Positions 16,974 through 24,554 of a DNA stretch of 64,000 nt are shown in pieces. The notes beneath the pieces were generated by a model. The model was given only the letters and a program-made list of their open reading frames with translations, made no database searches and was not told where the DNA came from. Numbering within the stretch: position 1 is the first letter of the stretch; each line of letters opens with the position of its first letter. The DNA comes from TMP-24 sp046348855 (GTDB taxonomy: Bacteria > Pseudomonadota > Alphaproteobacteria > Rhodobacterales > Rhodobacteraceae), in the NCBI GenBank assembly GCA_046348855.1, contig JAXMDK010000001.1:159107-223106 (forward strand). The letters are read 5' to 3'. A program made the translations under genes and the position numbers.

Positions 16974-18773
16974 ATGACCGATCTCGCACAAATCCGCAAT
17001 TTCTCCATCGTGGCCCACATCGACCACGGCAAATCCACGCTGGCCGACCGTCTGATCCAGACGACCGGCACGGTCGCCGACCGCGACATGAAGGCCCAGC
17101 TTCTCGACAGCATGGACATCGAGCGCGAACGCGGCATCACCATCAAGGCCAACACCGTCCGCATCGACTACAAGGCGAAGGACGGCAAGGATTACGTCCT
17201 GAACCTGATCGACACGCCCGGCCATGTCGACTTCGGCTATGAGGTCAGCCGCTCGATGCGCGCGGTCGAAGGCTCGCTCCTGGTCGTCGATGCCAGCCAG
17301 GGGGTCGAGGCGCAGACACTGGCCAACGTCTATCAGGCCATCGACGCGGGCCATGAGATCGTGCCGGTCCTGAACAAGATCGATCTGCCCGCCGCCGAAC
17401 CCGAACAGGTCAAGGCCCAGATCGAGGATGTGATCGGCCTCGACGCCTCGGACGCGATCCCGATTTCCGCCAAGTCCGGCCTTGGCATCCCCGACGTGCT
17501 GGAAGCCATCGTCACCCGCCTGCCCGCCCCGAAAGGCGACCGCAAGGCGCCCTTGAAGGCGATGCTGGTCGACAGCTGGTATGACGCCTACCTTGGCGTC
17601 GTCGTCATGATCCGGGTCATGGACGGGGTGATCCGCAAGGGCGACCGCATCAAGATGATGCAGACCGGCGCCATCTACGGCGTCGACAAGCTCGCCGTCC
17701 TCCGCCCCCAGATGGTCGACTGGCCGGAACTGGGGCCGGGCGAGATCGGCGTCTTCACCGCCTCGATCAAGCAGGTCCGCGACACCCGTGTCGGCGACAC
17801 GATCACCCACGAACGCCACGGCACCGACAAGGCGCTTCCCGGCTTCAAGCCCGCGCAACCTGTGGTCTTCTGTGGCCTCTTCCCGGTCGATGCGGCGGAT
17901 TTCGAGGCGCTGAGGGACGCCATCGAAAAGCTCGCCCTGAACGACGCCTCCTTCAGCTACGAGATGGAAACCTCGGCCGCCCTCGGCTTCGGCTTCCGCA
18001 TGGGCTTCCTCGGGCTTCTGCATCTGGAGGTGGTCCGCGACCGGCTGGAACGCGAATATGACCTCGACCTCATCACCACCGCGCCGTCGGTGGTCTTCAA
18101 GCTGCACATGAAGGACGGCGAGGTGCGCGACCTGCACAACCCCGCCGACATGCCCGACCTCACCTACGTCGACCATATCGAGGAGCCGCGGATCAAGGCG
18201 ACGATCATGGTCCCCGACGACTACCTCGGCGACGTGCTGAAACTGTGCCAGGACCGCCGCGGCATCCAGATGGACCTGACCTATGCCGGCAACCGCGCGA
18301 TGGTCGTCTACGACCTGCCGCTGGCCGAGGTGGTCTTCGACTTCTACGACCGGCTGAAATCGGTGACCAAGGGCTACGCCAGCTTCGACTACCAGATCTT
18401 CGGTTACCGCGAGGATTTCCTGGTCAAGATGTCGATCCTGGTGAACGACGAACCCGTCGACGCGCTGTCGATCATGGTCCACCGCGACCGCGCCGAGGCC
18501 CGCGGCCGGGTGATGGTCGAAAAGCTCAAGGAACTGATCCCCCGCCACATGTTCAAGATCCCGATCCAGGCGGCCATCGGCGGCCGGGTGATCGCGCGCG
18601 AGACGCTTTCGGCGATGCGCAAGGACGTGACCGCCAAGTGCTACGGCGGCGATGCGACGCGGAAGCGCAAGCTTCTGGACAAGCAGAAGGCCGGGAAGAA
18701 GAAGATGCGGCAGTTCGGCAAGGTGGAGATTCCGCAGGAAGCCTTCATCAATGCGTTGAAGATGGATGGGTGA
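16974..18773 (+). CDS. lepA: Elongation factor 4 (LepA)
   Basis: 599 residues. Ribosome-associated GTPase with G1 AHIDHGKST, G3 DTPGHVDF, G4 NKID, and the LepA-specific C-terminal domain with KCYGGDATRKRKLLDKQKAGKKKMR. The start at 16974 (MTDLAQIRNF) is the conserved one. The AT-rich island starts nine bases after its stop codon. Confidence 0.98.
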   Translation: MTDLAQIRNFSIVAHIDHGKSTLADRLIQTTGTVADRDMKAQLLDSMDIERERGITIKANTVRIDYKAKDGKDYVLNLIDTPGHVDFGYEVSRSMRAVEGSLLVVDASQGVEAQTLANVYQAIDAGHEIVPVLNKIDLPAAEPEQVKAQIEDVIGLDASDAIPISAKSGLGIPDVLEAIVTRLPAPKGDRKAPLKAMLVDSWYDAYLGVVVMIRVMDGVIRKGDRIKMMQTGAIYGVDKLAVLRPQMVDWPELGPGEIGVFTASIKQVRDTRVGDTITHERHGTDKALPGFKPAQPVVFCGLFPVDAADFEALRDAIEKLALNDASFSYEMETSAALGFGFRMGFLGLLHLEVVRDRLEREYDLDLITTAPSVVFKLHMKDGEVRDLHNPADMPDLTYVDHIEEPRIKATIMVPDDYLGDVLKLCQDRRGIQMDLTYAGNRAMVVYDLPLAEVVFDFYDRLKSVTKGYASFDYQIFGYREDFLVKMSILVNDEPVDALSIMVHRDRAEARGRVMVEKLKELIPRHMFKIPIQAAIGGRVIARETLSAMRKDVTAKCYGGDATRKRKLLDKQKAGKKKMRQFGKVEIPQEAFINALKMDG

Positions 18774-18781
18774 GAAAAAAC

Positions 18782-19630
18782 ATGGAGCAACGCCCGTACG
18801 GTGCCCTGAACATTGTTGCGCAGCCGCATCCGGTTGGTGTCTACCGCCGGATATTTGATGCTGCGGCGCTATTAACTTCTGGTGCCCGGTTTCATGGAGA
18901 TAATTTTGCGCGCATTTCAAGGTTAGCTGATGATGATCGCGGGTTTCTGAAAGGGCGATTGGCAATATGGACAGAAATAGACCCAAGAGAGCCGGTAATT
19001 AATAAAGCGACACTTGATCAATCTATACTATCTGACTCGGATCTATCATTCCAAAGTGAGATAGGATTTAATTCAAGAGTTTTTAATTTCATTTTTCGGG
19101 AGCAGAAACACGAAGTGGTTGTCGAGTTGCGAAATGATCTGGGAAGCAGTATTTCCATAGGTCGCGCCAAGCTTGCGTTTCAGAAGATATTTCAGTATGT
19201 TAAGGTTGAAGGTGTGGATGATATATCCGTTCATGCGAAGAGTGCTCATGATGCGGTCGATCGAGTCCTTGATTTAGATACGCTACGCAAAATCCGCATA
19301 CATTTGCAGATTCCAAATCCGGATGATTTGTCGGAAGCTACCGCAGCAATTATGGCTGAAATTGATCAACTAAATACGAAGGTAATCGATACGGAGTTGA
19401 CAAAAAGGGCGGGTCCCGATGGTTTAAAATTAAATGATCGTTACAAGGCTATGGCGGAGATTGCCAAAGATAATGGCTTCGTAAGCTCCGAGGGAATGAA
19501 CGAGGTTGGCGAAAAAGAGACTAGGAGTACGAAGGACACGCCAGATGTTTTTTCGCAGCAGTTTCTAGAAAACGAGACAAGCTACTCCGCGCTTCGCCGA
19601 GCAGCCGAGGCGAGGGATGGTCGACAATAG
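18782..19630 (+). CDS. DUF4747-like protein, first gene of AT-rich island
   Basis: 282 residues, no signal peptide or membrane segment, so probably cytosolic. Shows the pattern of DUF4747 proteins: an N-terminal LNIVAQPHPVGVYRRIFD, a central FNFIFREQKHEVVVEL, then LRKIRIHLQIPNPDDLSEA and, near the end, AEIAKDNGFV and RSTKDTP. The family has no established function. Base composition is far lower in GC than the flanks (33-45% in lines sampled by eye). The ATG comes nine bases after the lepA stop with no room for a promoter, so it likely rides on lepA transcription. It overlaps the next gene by 14 bases. The family assignment is from memory of conserved blocks. Confidence 0.72.
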   Translation: MEQRPYGALNIVAQPHPVGVYRRIFDAAALLTSGARFHGDNFARISRLADDDRGFLKGRLAIWTEIDPREPVINKATLDQSILSDSDLSFQSEIGFNSRVFNFIFREQKHEVVVELRNDLGSSISIGRAKLAFQKIFQYVKVEGVDDISVHAKSAHDAVDRVLDLDTLRKIRIHLQIPNPDDLSEATAAIMAEIDQLNTKVIDTELTKRAGPDGLKLNDRYKAMAEIAKDNGFVSSEGMNEVGEKETRSTKDTPDVFSQQFLENETSYSALRRAAEARDGRQ

Positions 19631-20144
19631 AGCCCAGAAAAGTACTGATCAATTCAGGGCCTTCCGAACTTATTGGAAGGCATATGGAGGAGTCGCCGCG
19701 CTCCTAGGGTCTCCGTATCTTTTCATTTCGTTGGTTTTTACGCTGGGTTTGAATCCACTTTGGCTACTTGATGGAAAATCGGTAAGCCCCCGATGGGTGG
19801 AGATTGCCCTAGCTGTTCTCCCCAGTATGGTGTCATTTTCGCTCGGCGCTGTGGCAATCATTATGGCGCTATCTTCTGGTGTTTTTCTAAGAATAATACA
19901 GAGCAACGGAGCGCCTGACTCGTATTTTATGAAAGCTGTATCGGCGTTCTTTCATTTTATACTTACACAGTTCCTCGGCATCTTCGTCGCGCTAGTAAGT
20001 TTGGCATATCATGTTCAGCTGATTTCTTATCTTGGCTGCTGGATCTTCCTGTACGCGCTCTTGTGCGGCGTCGCCGCTGCGGCGGCCATGATGAACATGG
20101 CTGAACTTCGCAATAAGGCGTCAGCACTTGAAGACAAAAAGTGA
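19617..20144 (+). CDS. Four-helix membrane protein, second gene of AT-rich island
   Basis: 175 residues, no recognised family. Four transmembrane segments near 24-45, 62-86, 106-130 and 134-158, with a short charged N-terminus and a Lys/Glu-rich tail. GAGGCGAGGG, inside the end of the first gene, serves as ribosome binding site, and the 14-base overlap implies translational coupling. Same low GC as its partner. A soluble partner plus small multi-pass membrane protein is the arrangement of many anti-phage abortive-infection pairs, which is inference only. It is followed immediately by a large inverted repeat. Confidence 0.75.
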   Translation: MVDNRAQKSTDQFRAFRTYWKAYGGVAALLGSPYLFISLVFTLGLNPLWLLDGKSVSPRWVEIALAVLPSMVSFSLGAVAIIMALSSGVFLRIIQSNGAPDSYFMKAVSAFFHFILTQFLGIFVALVSLAYHVQLISYLGCWIFLYALLCGVAAAAAMMNMAELRNKASALEDKK

Positions 20145-20145
20145 A

Positions 20146-20220
20146 CCGTAGGGTGGGTTTCAACCCACCATTTCGTTGGCGCCCACGTAGGCCGATGGTG
20201 AGTTGAAACCCACCCTACGG
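20146..20220. repeat. 75-bp inverted repeat closing the AT-rich island
   Basis: Two 25-base arms (20146-20170 and 20196-20220) match in inverted orientation at 24 of 25 positions, around a 25-base centre. Each arm begins or ends CCGTAGGGTG or its complement and itself holds a small dyad (GGTGGGTT-TC-AACCCACC in the left arm). It starts two bases after the last stop codon of the island. It can act as a bidirectional terminator or mark an element boundary. A related hairpin closes the gene behind rpoD at 52413-52440. Confidence 0.85.
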
Positions 20221-20477
20221 CACTGGACCGCTGAAGCGCCACCCTCTCACCCACCCGCGCATCCTGTCGGGACGGATGCCGTACGCTGGCCATACGCAAA
20301 CCCGCCGCATTCCATACGGCCTGTTGGCACCGCCTAAGCTGCCCTGCATGGGTTGAAAATCAACCCGACAGTATCCGCCGGCAAAGCTTGGCCGCCGGGG
20401 CAAACGGCCGCCCTCACCACCTCCGGCACCGGCCTTCGGCGGGGAAAGCCTCCGCCGGACGCCTCCCCGATCCCGCC
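20221..20477. other. Gene-free spacer between the inverted repeat and the entericidin gene
   Basis: About 257 bases with no supported gene on either strand. Composition is back to GC-rich background with a few C-rich stretches. Nothing else was recognised. Confidence 0.5.
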
Positions 20478-20618
20478 TCAATAGCCCGGCGGTTGGGCCT
20501 TGTTCGCTTCCGAGGTGAGCGCCGCGCCGCCGGCCTGGAGGTCGCGGCCGGCGCCCTTCATCGTCTCGCAGGCGCTGACGGCCAGAAGGGCCAGCAGGGG
20601 CAGAAGCAACCGGATCAT
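20478..20618 (-). CDS. Entericidin EcnA/B-family lipoprotein
   Basis: 46-residue lipoprotein: MIRLLLPLLALLAVSAC gives a signal peptide and lipobox ending in Cys17, and the mature peptide ETMKGAGRDLQAGGAALTSEA is the conserved entericidin core. Family members are small envelope lipoproteins, one pair acting as a toxin/antidote in E. coli. Here it stands alone, with AGGA before the ATG. Confidence 0.85.
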   Translation of the reverse strand: MIRLLLPLLALLAVSACETMKGAGRDLQAGGAALTSEANKAQPPGY

Positions 20619-20793
20619 GGGATGTCCTTTCCTGTGTCGGTTCCATTGGCAAATTGGGGGCAACGGGGCGCGCAGTAAAGGGGGCAGGGGCCTCGGGCGG
20701 CGGATTGCTGCGACCGGGGGCCGGCCCCGAAGGCCCCACTGCCGCCGCAATCCTCCGTCATGCTGGCCCTGTCATCGGTCAGGAGCATCCGGG

Positions 20794-20967
20794 ATGGCCA
20801 GACTCCTTTTCGCCCTCGCCTTCCTTGCAGGTATCTATGTCTATACCACGGGTGGCGGCCGTCTGCCCCATGCTTCGGGCGGCGGCTCGCTGATGGGCCA
20901 GTTCGGCGCACCTGCCGGGTCGGTCGGCGGCACGGCGGTGGGGGTGGCGGCGAAGATCGGCAACTGA
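20794..20967 (+). CDS. Small membrane-anchored or secreted peptide
   Basis: 57 residues: MARLLFALAFLAGIYVYTTGGG is an N-terminal hydrophobic anchor, followed by a Gly/Ala/Ser-rich tail. AGGAG precedes the ATG by 8 bases, which supports expression. No family recognised. It converges with the VIT-like gene after 12 bases. Confidence 0.5.
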   Translation: MARLLFALAFLAGIYVYTTGGGRLPHASGGGSLMGQFGAPAGSVGGTAVGVAAKIGN

Positions 20968-20979
20968 CGGGCGCCGGGT

Positions 20980-21681
20980 TCAGCCGACTGTCACCCCGAA
21001 GAGCGACCCCACCAGCGCGGTCGCGCCCATCGCCAGCGCCCCCCAGAAGGTGACGCGCCAGGCCCCGCGCAGGATGCCCGCCCCGCCCGCCGATGCGCCA
21101 AGGCCGCCGAGCACCGCCAGCGACACGAGCGTCGCCACCGCGACGAAGGTCGAGATCCGCGCGGGCGGCGCCAGCATCGCCACGATCAGCGGGACAACCG
21201 CGCCGACCGCGAAGGTCAGGGCCGAGACGAGGCCTGCTTGGATCGGGTGGGCGGTGACGGTTTCGGAAATGCCAAGTTCGTCGCGCGCATGGCTGCCAAG
21301 CTCGTCGCGTTCGGTCAGTTGCGCCGCGACCTTTTCGGCCAGGTCACGGTCGAGCCCGCGTTCTTCGTAGATGCGCGTCAGCTCTTCCAGCTCGGGGCCG
21401 GGCGTCTGCGCAAGTTCCTGCCGTTCGCGGGCCAGATCGGCGTTTTCCGCGTCGGTCTGGGAACTGACCGAGACATATTCGCCCGCCGCCATCGACATGG
21501 CCCCGGCGACCAGCCCGGCAAGGCCGGCGATCAGCACCTCGGTCCGCCCGGTCCCCGCCGCCGCGACCCCGACGACCAGGCTCGAGGTCGAGACGATCCC
21601 GTCGTTCGCGCCGAGGACGGCGGCGCGCAGCCAGCCGATGCGGTGAACCATGTGGATTTCGGAATGGGTCAGGCGGCTCAT
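20980..21681 (-). CDS. VIT1/CCC1-family Fe/Mn transporter
   Basis: 233-residue membrane protein. Signature residues: RAAVLGANDGIVSTSSLVVGVAAA in the first helix, GAMSMAAGEYVSVSSQTDAE, then a cytoplasmic helical hairpin (LTRIYEERGL, AEKVAAQLTERD) and three C-terminal helices. Family members export or sequester Fe(II) and Mn(II). Its ATG overlaps the stop of the P-type ATPase by four bases, so the two metal transporters are translationally coupled. Confidence 0.92.
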   Translation of the reverse strand: MSRLTHSEIHMVHRIGWLRAAVLGANDGIVSTSSLVVGVAAAGTGRTEVLIAGLAGLVAGAMSMAAGEYVSVSSQTDAENADLARERQELAQTPGPELEELTRIYEERGLDRDLAEKVAAQLTERDELGSHARDELGISETVTAHPIQAGLVSALTFAVGAVVPLIVAMLAPPARISTFVAVATLVSLAVLGGLGASAGGAGILRGAWRVTFWGALAMGATALVGSLFGVTVG

Positions 21682-23558
21682 GCGGGGGCTCCCTGGAAGG
21701 TGGGCTGGGGCAGGGTGCCGCCGTGCGGCGAAATCCGCAAGGCACGCAGCGCGTTCAGGATCACGGCCACGTCGATCGCCTCCTGGATCAGCGCCCCCTC
21801 GACCGGCGACAGGTAGCCGAGCGCGGCGGCGATCATTCCGGCGACCGACAGGCCGATCCCGGCGACCACGCTTTCCAGTGCGATCCGCCGCGACCGGCGG
21901 GCGATCTCGACCCCCGGGGCGATCCGGTCGATCCGGTCGACCAGCAGCACCACGTCGGCGGCCTCGGCCGAGGCGGCGGCGCCGCGCGCGCCCATGGCGA
22001 CGCCTACATCGGCGGCGGCCAGCGCCGGGGCGTCGTTCACCCCGTCGCCGACCATCATCACCGGGCCGTTCTTGCGCTCGGTCAGGACCAGCAGCACCTT
22101 CTGGTCGGGCGACAGCCCGGCGTGGATGCCGTCGATGCCCAGCCCCTCGGTCACGCGGTGGGCGACCTCGGCCCGGTCGCCGGTGGCCAGCAGGATGCGT
22201 TCGATCCCCTGCCGGCGCAGGCCGGCGAGCATGTCGCCCGCCTCGTCGCGCAGGGGGTCGGCCATCACCAGATGGCCGGCCAGCCGGCCATCGACGGCAA
22301 CGGCTGCCAGCACCGAACCGGCGGCCAGTTCGGGGTGGCCGCTCGACGCCTGGCCCACGCTTTGCGCGACAAAGCCGTCGCCGCCGACCACGACCCGGCG
22401 CCCGTCGACAAGGCCGGTCAGCCCTTCGCCGGGAATTTCGACCACGTCGCGCGGAACCGGCAGCGACAGGCCCCGGGCCTTCGCGGCCTCGACGATGGCG
22501 TTGGCCACGGGGTGCTTGGACGCCTGGTCTAACGCGGCGGCAAGGCGCAGGATCTCGTCGGGCTCCATGTCGCCATGGCTGTCGATCGACACGATCTGCG
22601 GCCGCCCGTCGGTCAGCGTGCCGGTCTTGTCGAGGATCAGCGTCCGCATCCGCGCCATCGCTTCCAGCGGTTTCGCGCCCTTGACCAGCACCCCGAAATG
22701 GGCCGCCCGCGACAGGCCGGCGACCAGTGCCACCGGCACGGCGAGGATCAGCGGGCAGGGCGTGGCCACGACCAGCACGGCGACGGCGCGGATCGGGTCG
22801 GAGGTCATCCACCAGGCAGCGAGCGCGATGGCGACGGTCACGGCCAGGAAACCCAGGGACCAGCGGTCGGCCAGCCGCGCCATCGGCGCCTTCGACTGCT
22901 GCGCCGCCTCGACCAGCCGGACGATCCCGGCATAGGTGCTGTCGCGCGCCTCGCGCGTTGCCTCCAGGTCGAAGGTCTCGCCGGCGTTGGTCGAGCCGCT
23001 CATCGCGTCGGCGCCCCGTTCCAGCCGCTGGGGCAGGGATTCGCCGGTCAGGGCCGATGTGTCGAGGAAGGCGGTGCCCGAGGCGATGCGCCCGTCGACC
23101 GGCACCACGTCGCCCTGCCGGATCAGCAGGCGGTCGCCCGGGGCGACGTCGTCGAGCGCCACTTCCTCGAGCCCGCCATTGCGGTGGCGGGTGGCGGTGC
23201 GGGGCACCCGCGACAGCAGATCGCGCATCTCGCGCCGGGCGCGGCCTTCGGCGAAGCCTTCCAGGAAGGTGCCGCCCGAATACATGACCGCGACCACCGC
23301 GGCGGCCAGTTCCTCGCCAAAGAGCAGCGCGGCCGACATCGACAGGGCGGCGACGATGTCTAGCCCGACCTCGCCGTGCGCGAGGCTGCGCAGGATCTCG
23401 ACCACCAGGGTCGCCAGCGCCGGGACGACGCCGGCCAGCCAGACGGTTCCGGCCAGATCGGGCCTGCCGCCGAAGTGAAGGGCGAGCCCTGCCGCCAGCC
23501 CCGCGAGCGCGACGACGAGCAGAAGTGTCTTGAGCCGGTCTGCCTTGGTGTGGTCCAC
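21678..23558 (-). CDS. Heavy-metal translocating P1B-type ATPase with P1B-5-like signature
   Basis: 626 residues from a GTG start with AGGGGA upstream. TGES (actuator) at 171-174, phosphorylation motif DKTGT at 310-314, GDGVNDAPAL near the C-terminus. The metal-determining helix reads TPC-x6-P (T266, C268, P275), the motif reported for P1B-5 ATPases such as the Ni/Fe exporter Nia, rather than CPC (Cu, Zn/Cd) or SPC (Co). There is no N-terminal HMA domain and no C-terminal haemerythrin domain. It lies between apbE (three-base gap) and the VIT-like gene (overlap). Likely divalent metal efflux; substrate not proven. Confidence 0.9.
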   Translation of the reverse strand: MDHTKADRLKTLLLVVALAGLAAGLALHFGGRPDLAGTVWLAGVVPALATLVVEILRSLAHGEVGLDIVAALSMSAALLFGEELAAAVVAVMYSGGTFLEGFAEGRARREMRDLLSRVPRTATRHRNGGLEEVALDDVAPGDRLLIRQGDVVPVDGRIASGTAFLDTSALTGESLPQRLERGADAMSGSTNAGETFDLEATREARDSTYAGIVRLVEAAQQSKAPMARLADRWSLGFLAVTVAIALAAWWMTSDPIRAVAVLVVATPCPLILAVPVALVAGLSRAAHFGVLVKGAKPLEAMARMRTLILDKTGTLTDGRPQIVSIDSHGDMEPDEILRLAAALDQASKHPVANAIVEAAKARGLSLPVPRDVVEIPGEGLTGLVDGRRVVVGGDGFVAQSVGQASSGHPELAAGSVLAAVAVDGRLAGHLVMADPLRDEAGDMLAGLRRQGIERILLATGDRAEVAHRVTEGLGIDGIHAGLSPDQKVLLVLTERKNGPVMMVGDGVNDAPALAAADVGVAMGARGAAASAEAADVVLLVDRIDRIAPGVEIARRSRRIALESVVAGIGLSVAGMIAAALGYLSPVEGALIQEAIDVAVILNALRALRISPHGGTLPQPTFQGAPA

Positions 23559-23561
23559 GGT

Positions 23562-24554
23562 CTATCCCCTGATGGCCGGGGCCGTCGCCGCGGTCTTGCC
23601 TGAAAACGTGTCCGCAAACAGGCGTCCGATCCCGCGGGATCGCACACCGCCTGCACCTTCGCGCAGAAGAAACAGCGCGTCGAGTCGCTGTCTTGTCGCA
23701 TGTTCTGCCCCGGCCTCGGGCCCCATGACCATCAGCGCCGTGGCCCAGGCGTCGGCCAGCGCGCAGGTCGGCGCGACGACGGTGACCGAGGCCGGCGCGA
23801 ACAGCAGCGGCGCGCCCCGGCGCGGGTCCATCGTGTGCGACAGGCGCAGGCCCTGCACGTCGACCCAGTGCCGGTAGTCGCCCGAGGTGGCGACCGCCGC
23901 ATCCTGAAGCGCCAGGATCGAATGGGCGGCGCGGCGGTCGGGGTCGGGGGCCTCGATGGCGATGACCCAGGCGCTGCCGTCGGGGCGCAGGCCGGTGGCG
24001 CGCATCTCGCCGTCGATGCCGACGAGGGAGGCTTCGATGCCGAAGCTCCGCAAGATCTCGGCCAGCCGGTCGACGCCAAAGCCCTTGGCGATCCCGTTCA
24101 GGTCGAGCGCGACCGGCGCGGCCTTGTGCACGCGGGTACCGTCGAGGCTTAGCAACTCATGCGTGGGCGGACGCGGGGCGGCGGCGGCCGCGCGGATCGC
24201 CTGCGGATCGGTGTCCTCGGCGCCGAAGCCCCAGGCCCGCACCGCATCGCCCATGCCGATGTCGAAGGCGCCGCCCGAGGTGCGGCCGACCGTCAGGCCA
24301 AGCGCCAGCACGCGCGCGAGGTCCGGCGGCACCGTCACCCATGCGCCCACCGGCGCCCGGTTCAGCCGCATCAGGTCGCTGTCGGGCTTCCAGGTCGACA
24401 TCTGCACGTCGACCGCCGTCACCGCCGCCTGAAGCGCGACTTGCACCGGCGCGGGGTCGAACCCTGATGGGGCGAAGAAGGTCGCCGACCAGCGGGTGCC
24501 CATCGTCGGGCCGTTCAGGGCGTGGCGGATCAGCTCAGTAGACGTCTTCGACAT
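23562..24554 (-). CDS. apbE: FAD:protein FMN transferase (ApbE family)
   Basis: 330 residues. Covalently attaches FMN to threonine of redox proteins using FAD. Landmarks are NGPTMGTRWSATF at the N-terminus, GGAFDIGMGDAVRAWGFG, VALDLNGIAKGFGVDR and HTMDPRRGAPL near the active site. No clear signal peptide is visible. Its start overlaps the flavoprotein gene by 20 bases. In this operon the natural substrate could be a neighbouring PepSY/FMN-binding protein, which is inference. Confidence 0.93.
   Translation of the reverse strand: MSKTSTELIRHALNGPTMGTRWSATFFAPSGFDPAPVQVALQAAVTAVDVQMSTWKPDSDLMRLNRAPVGAWVTVPPDLARVLALGLTVGRTSGGAFDIGMGDAVRAWGFGAEDTDPQAIRAAAAAPRPPTHELLSLDGTRVHKAAPVALDLNGIAKGFGVDRLAEILRSFGIEASLVGIDGEMRATGLRPDGSAWVIAIEAPDPDRRAAHSILALQDAAVATSGDYRHWVDVQGLRLSHTMDPRRGAPLLFAPASVTVVAPTCALADAWATALMVMGPEAGAEHATRQRLDALFLLREGAGGVRSRGIGRLFADTFSGKTAATAPAIRG

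Noticed and set aside
18782..20220. Classification of the AT-rich island as a prophage remnant or toxin-antitoxin pair
   Set aside because: No integrase, capsid or antitoxin-like DNA-binding protein is present, and the first gene is too long for a classical toxin-antitoxin partner.
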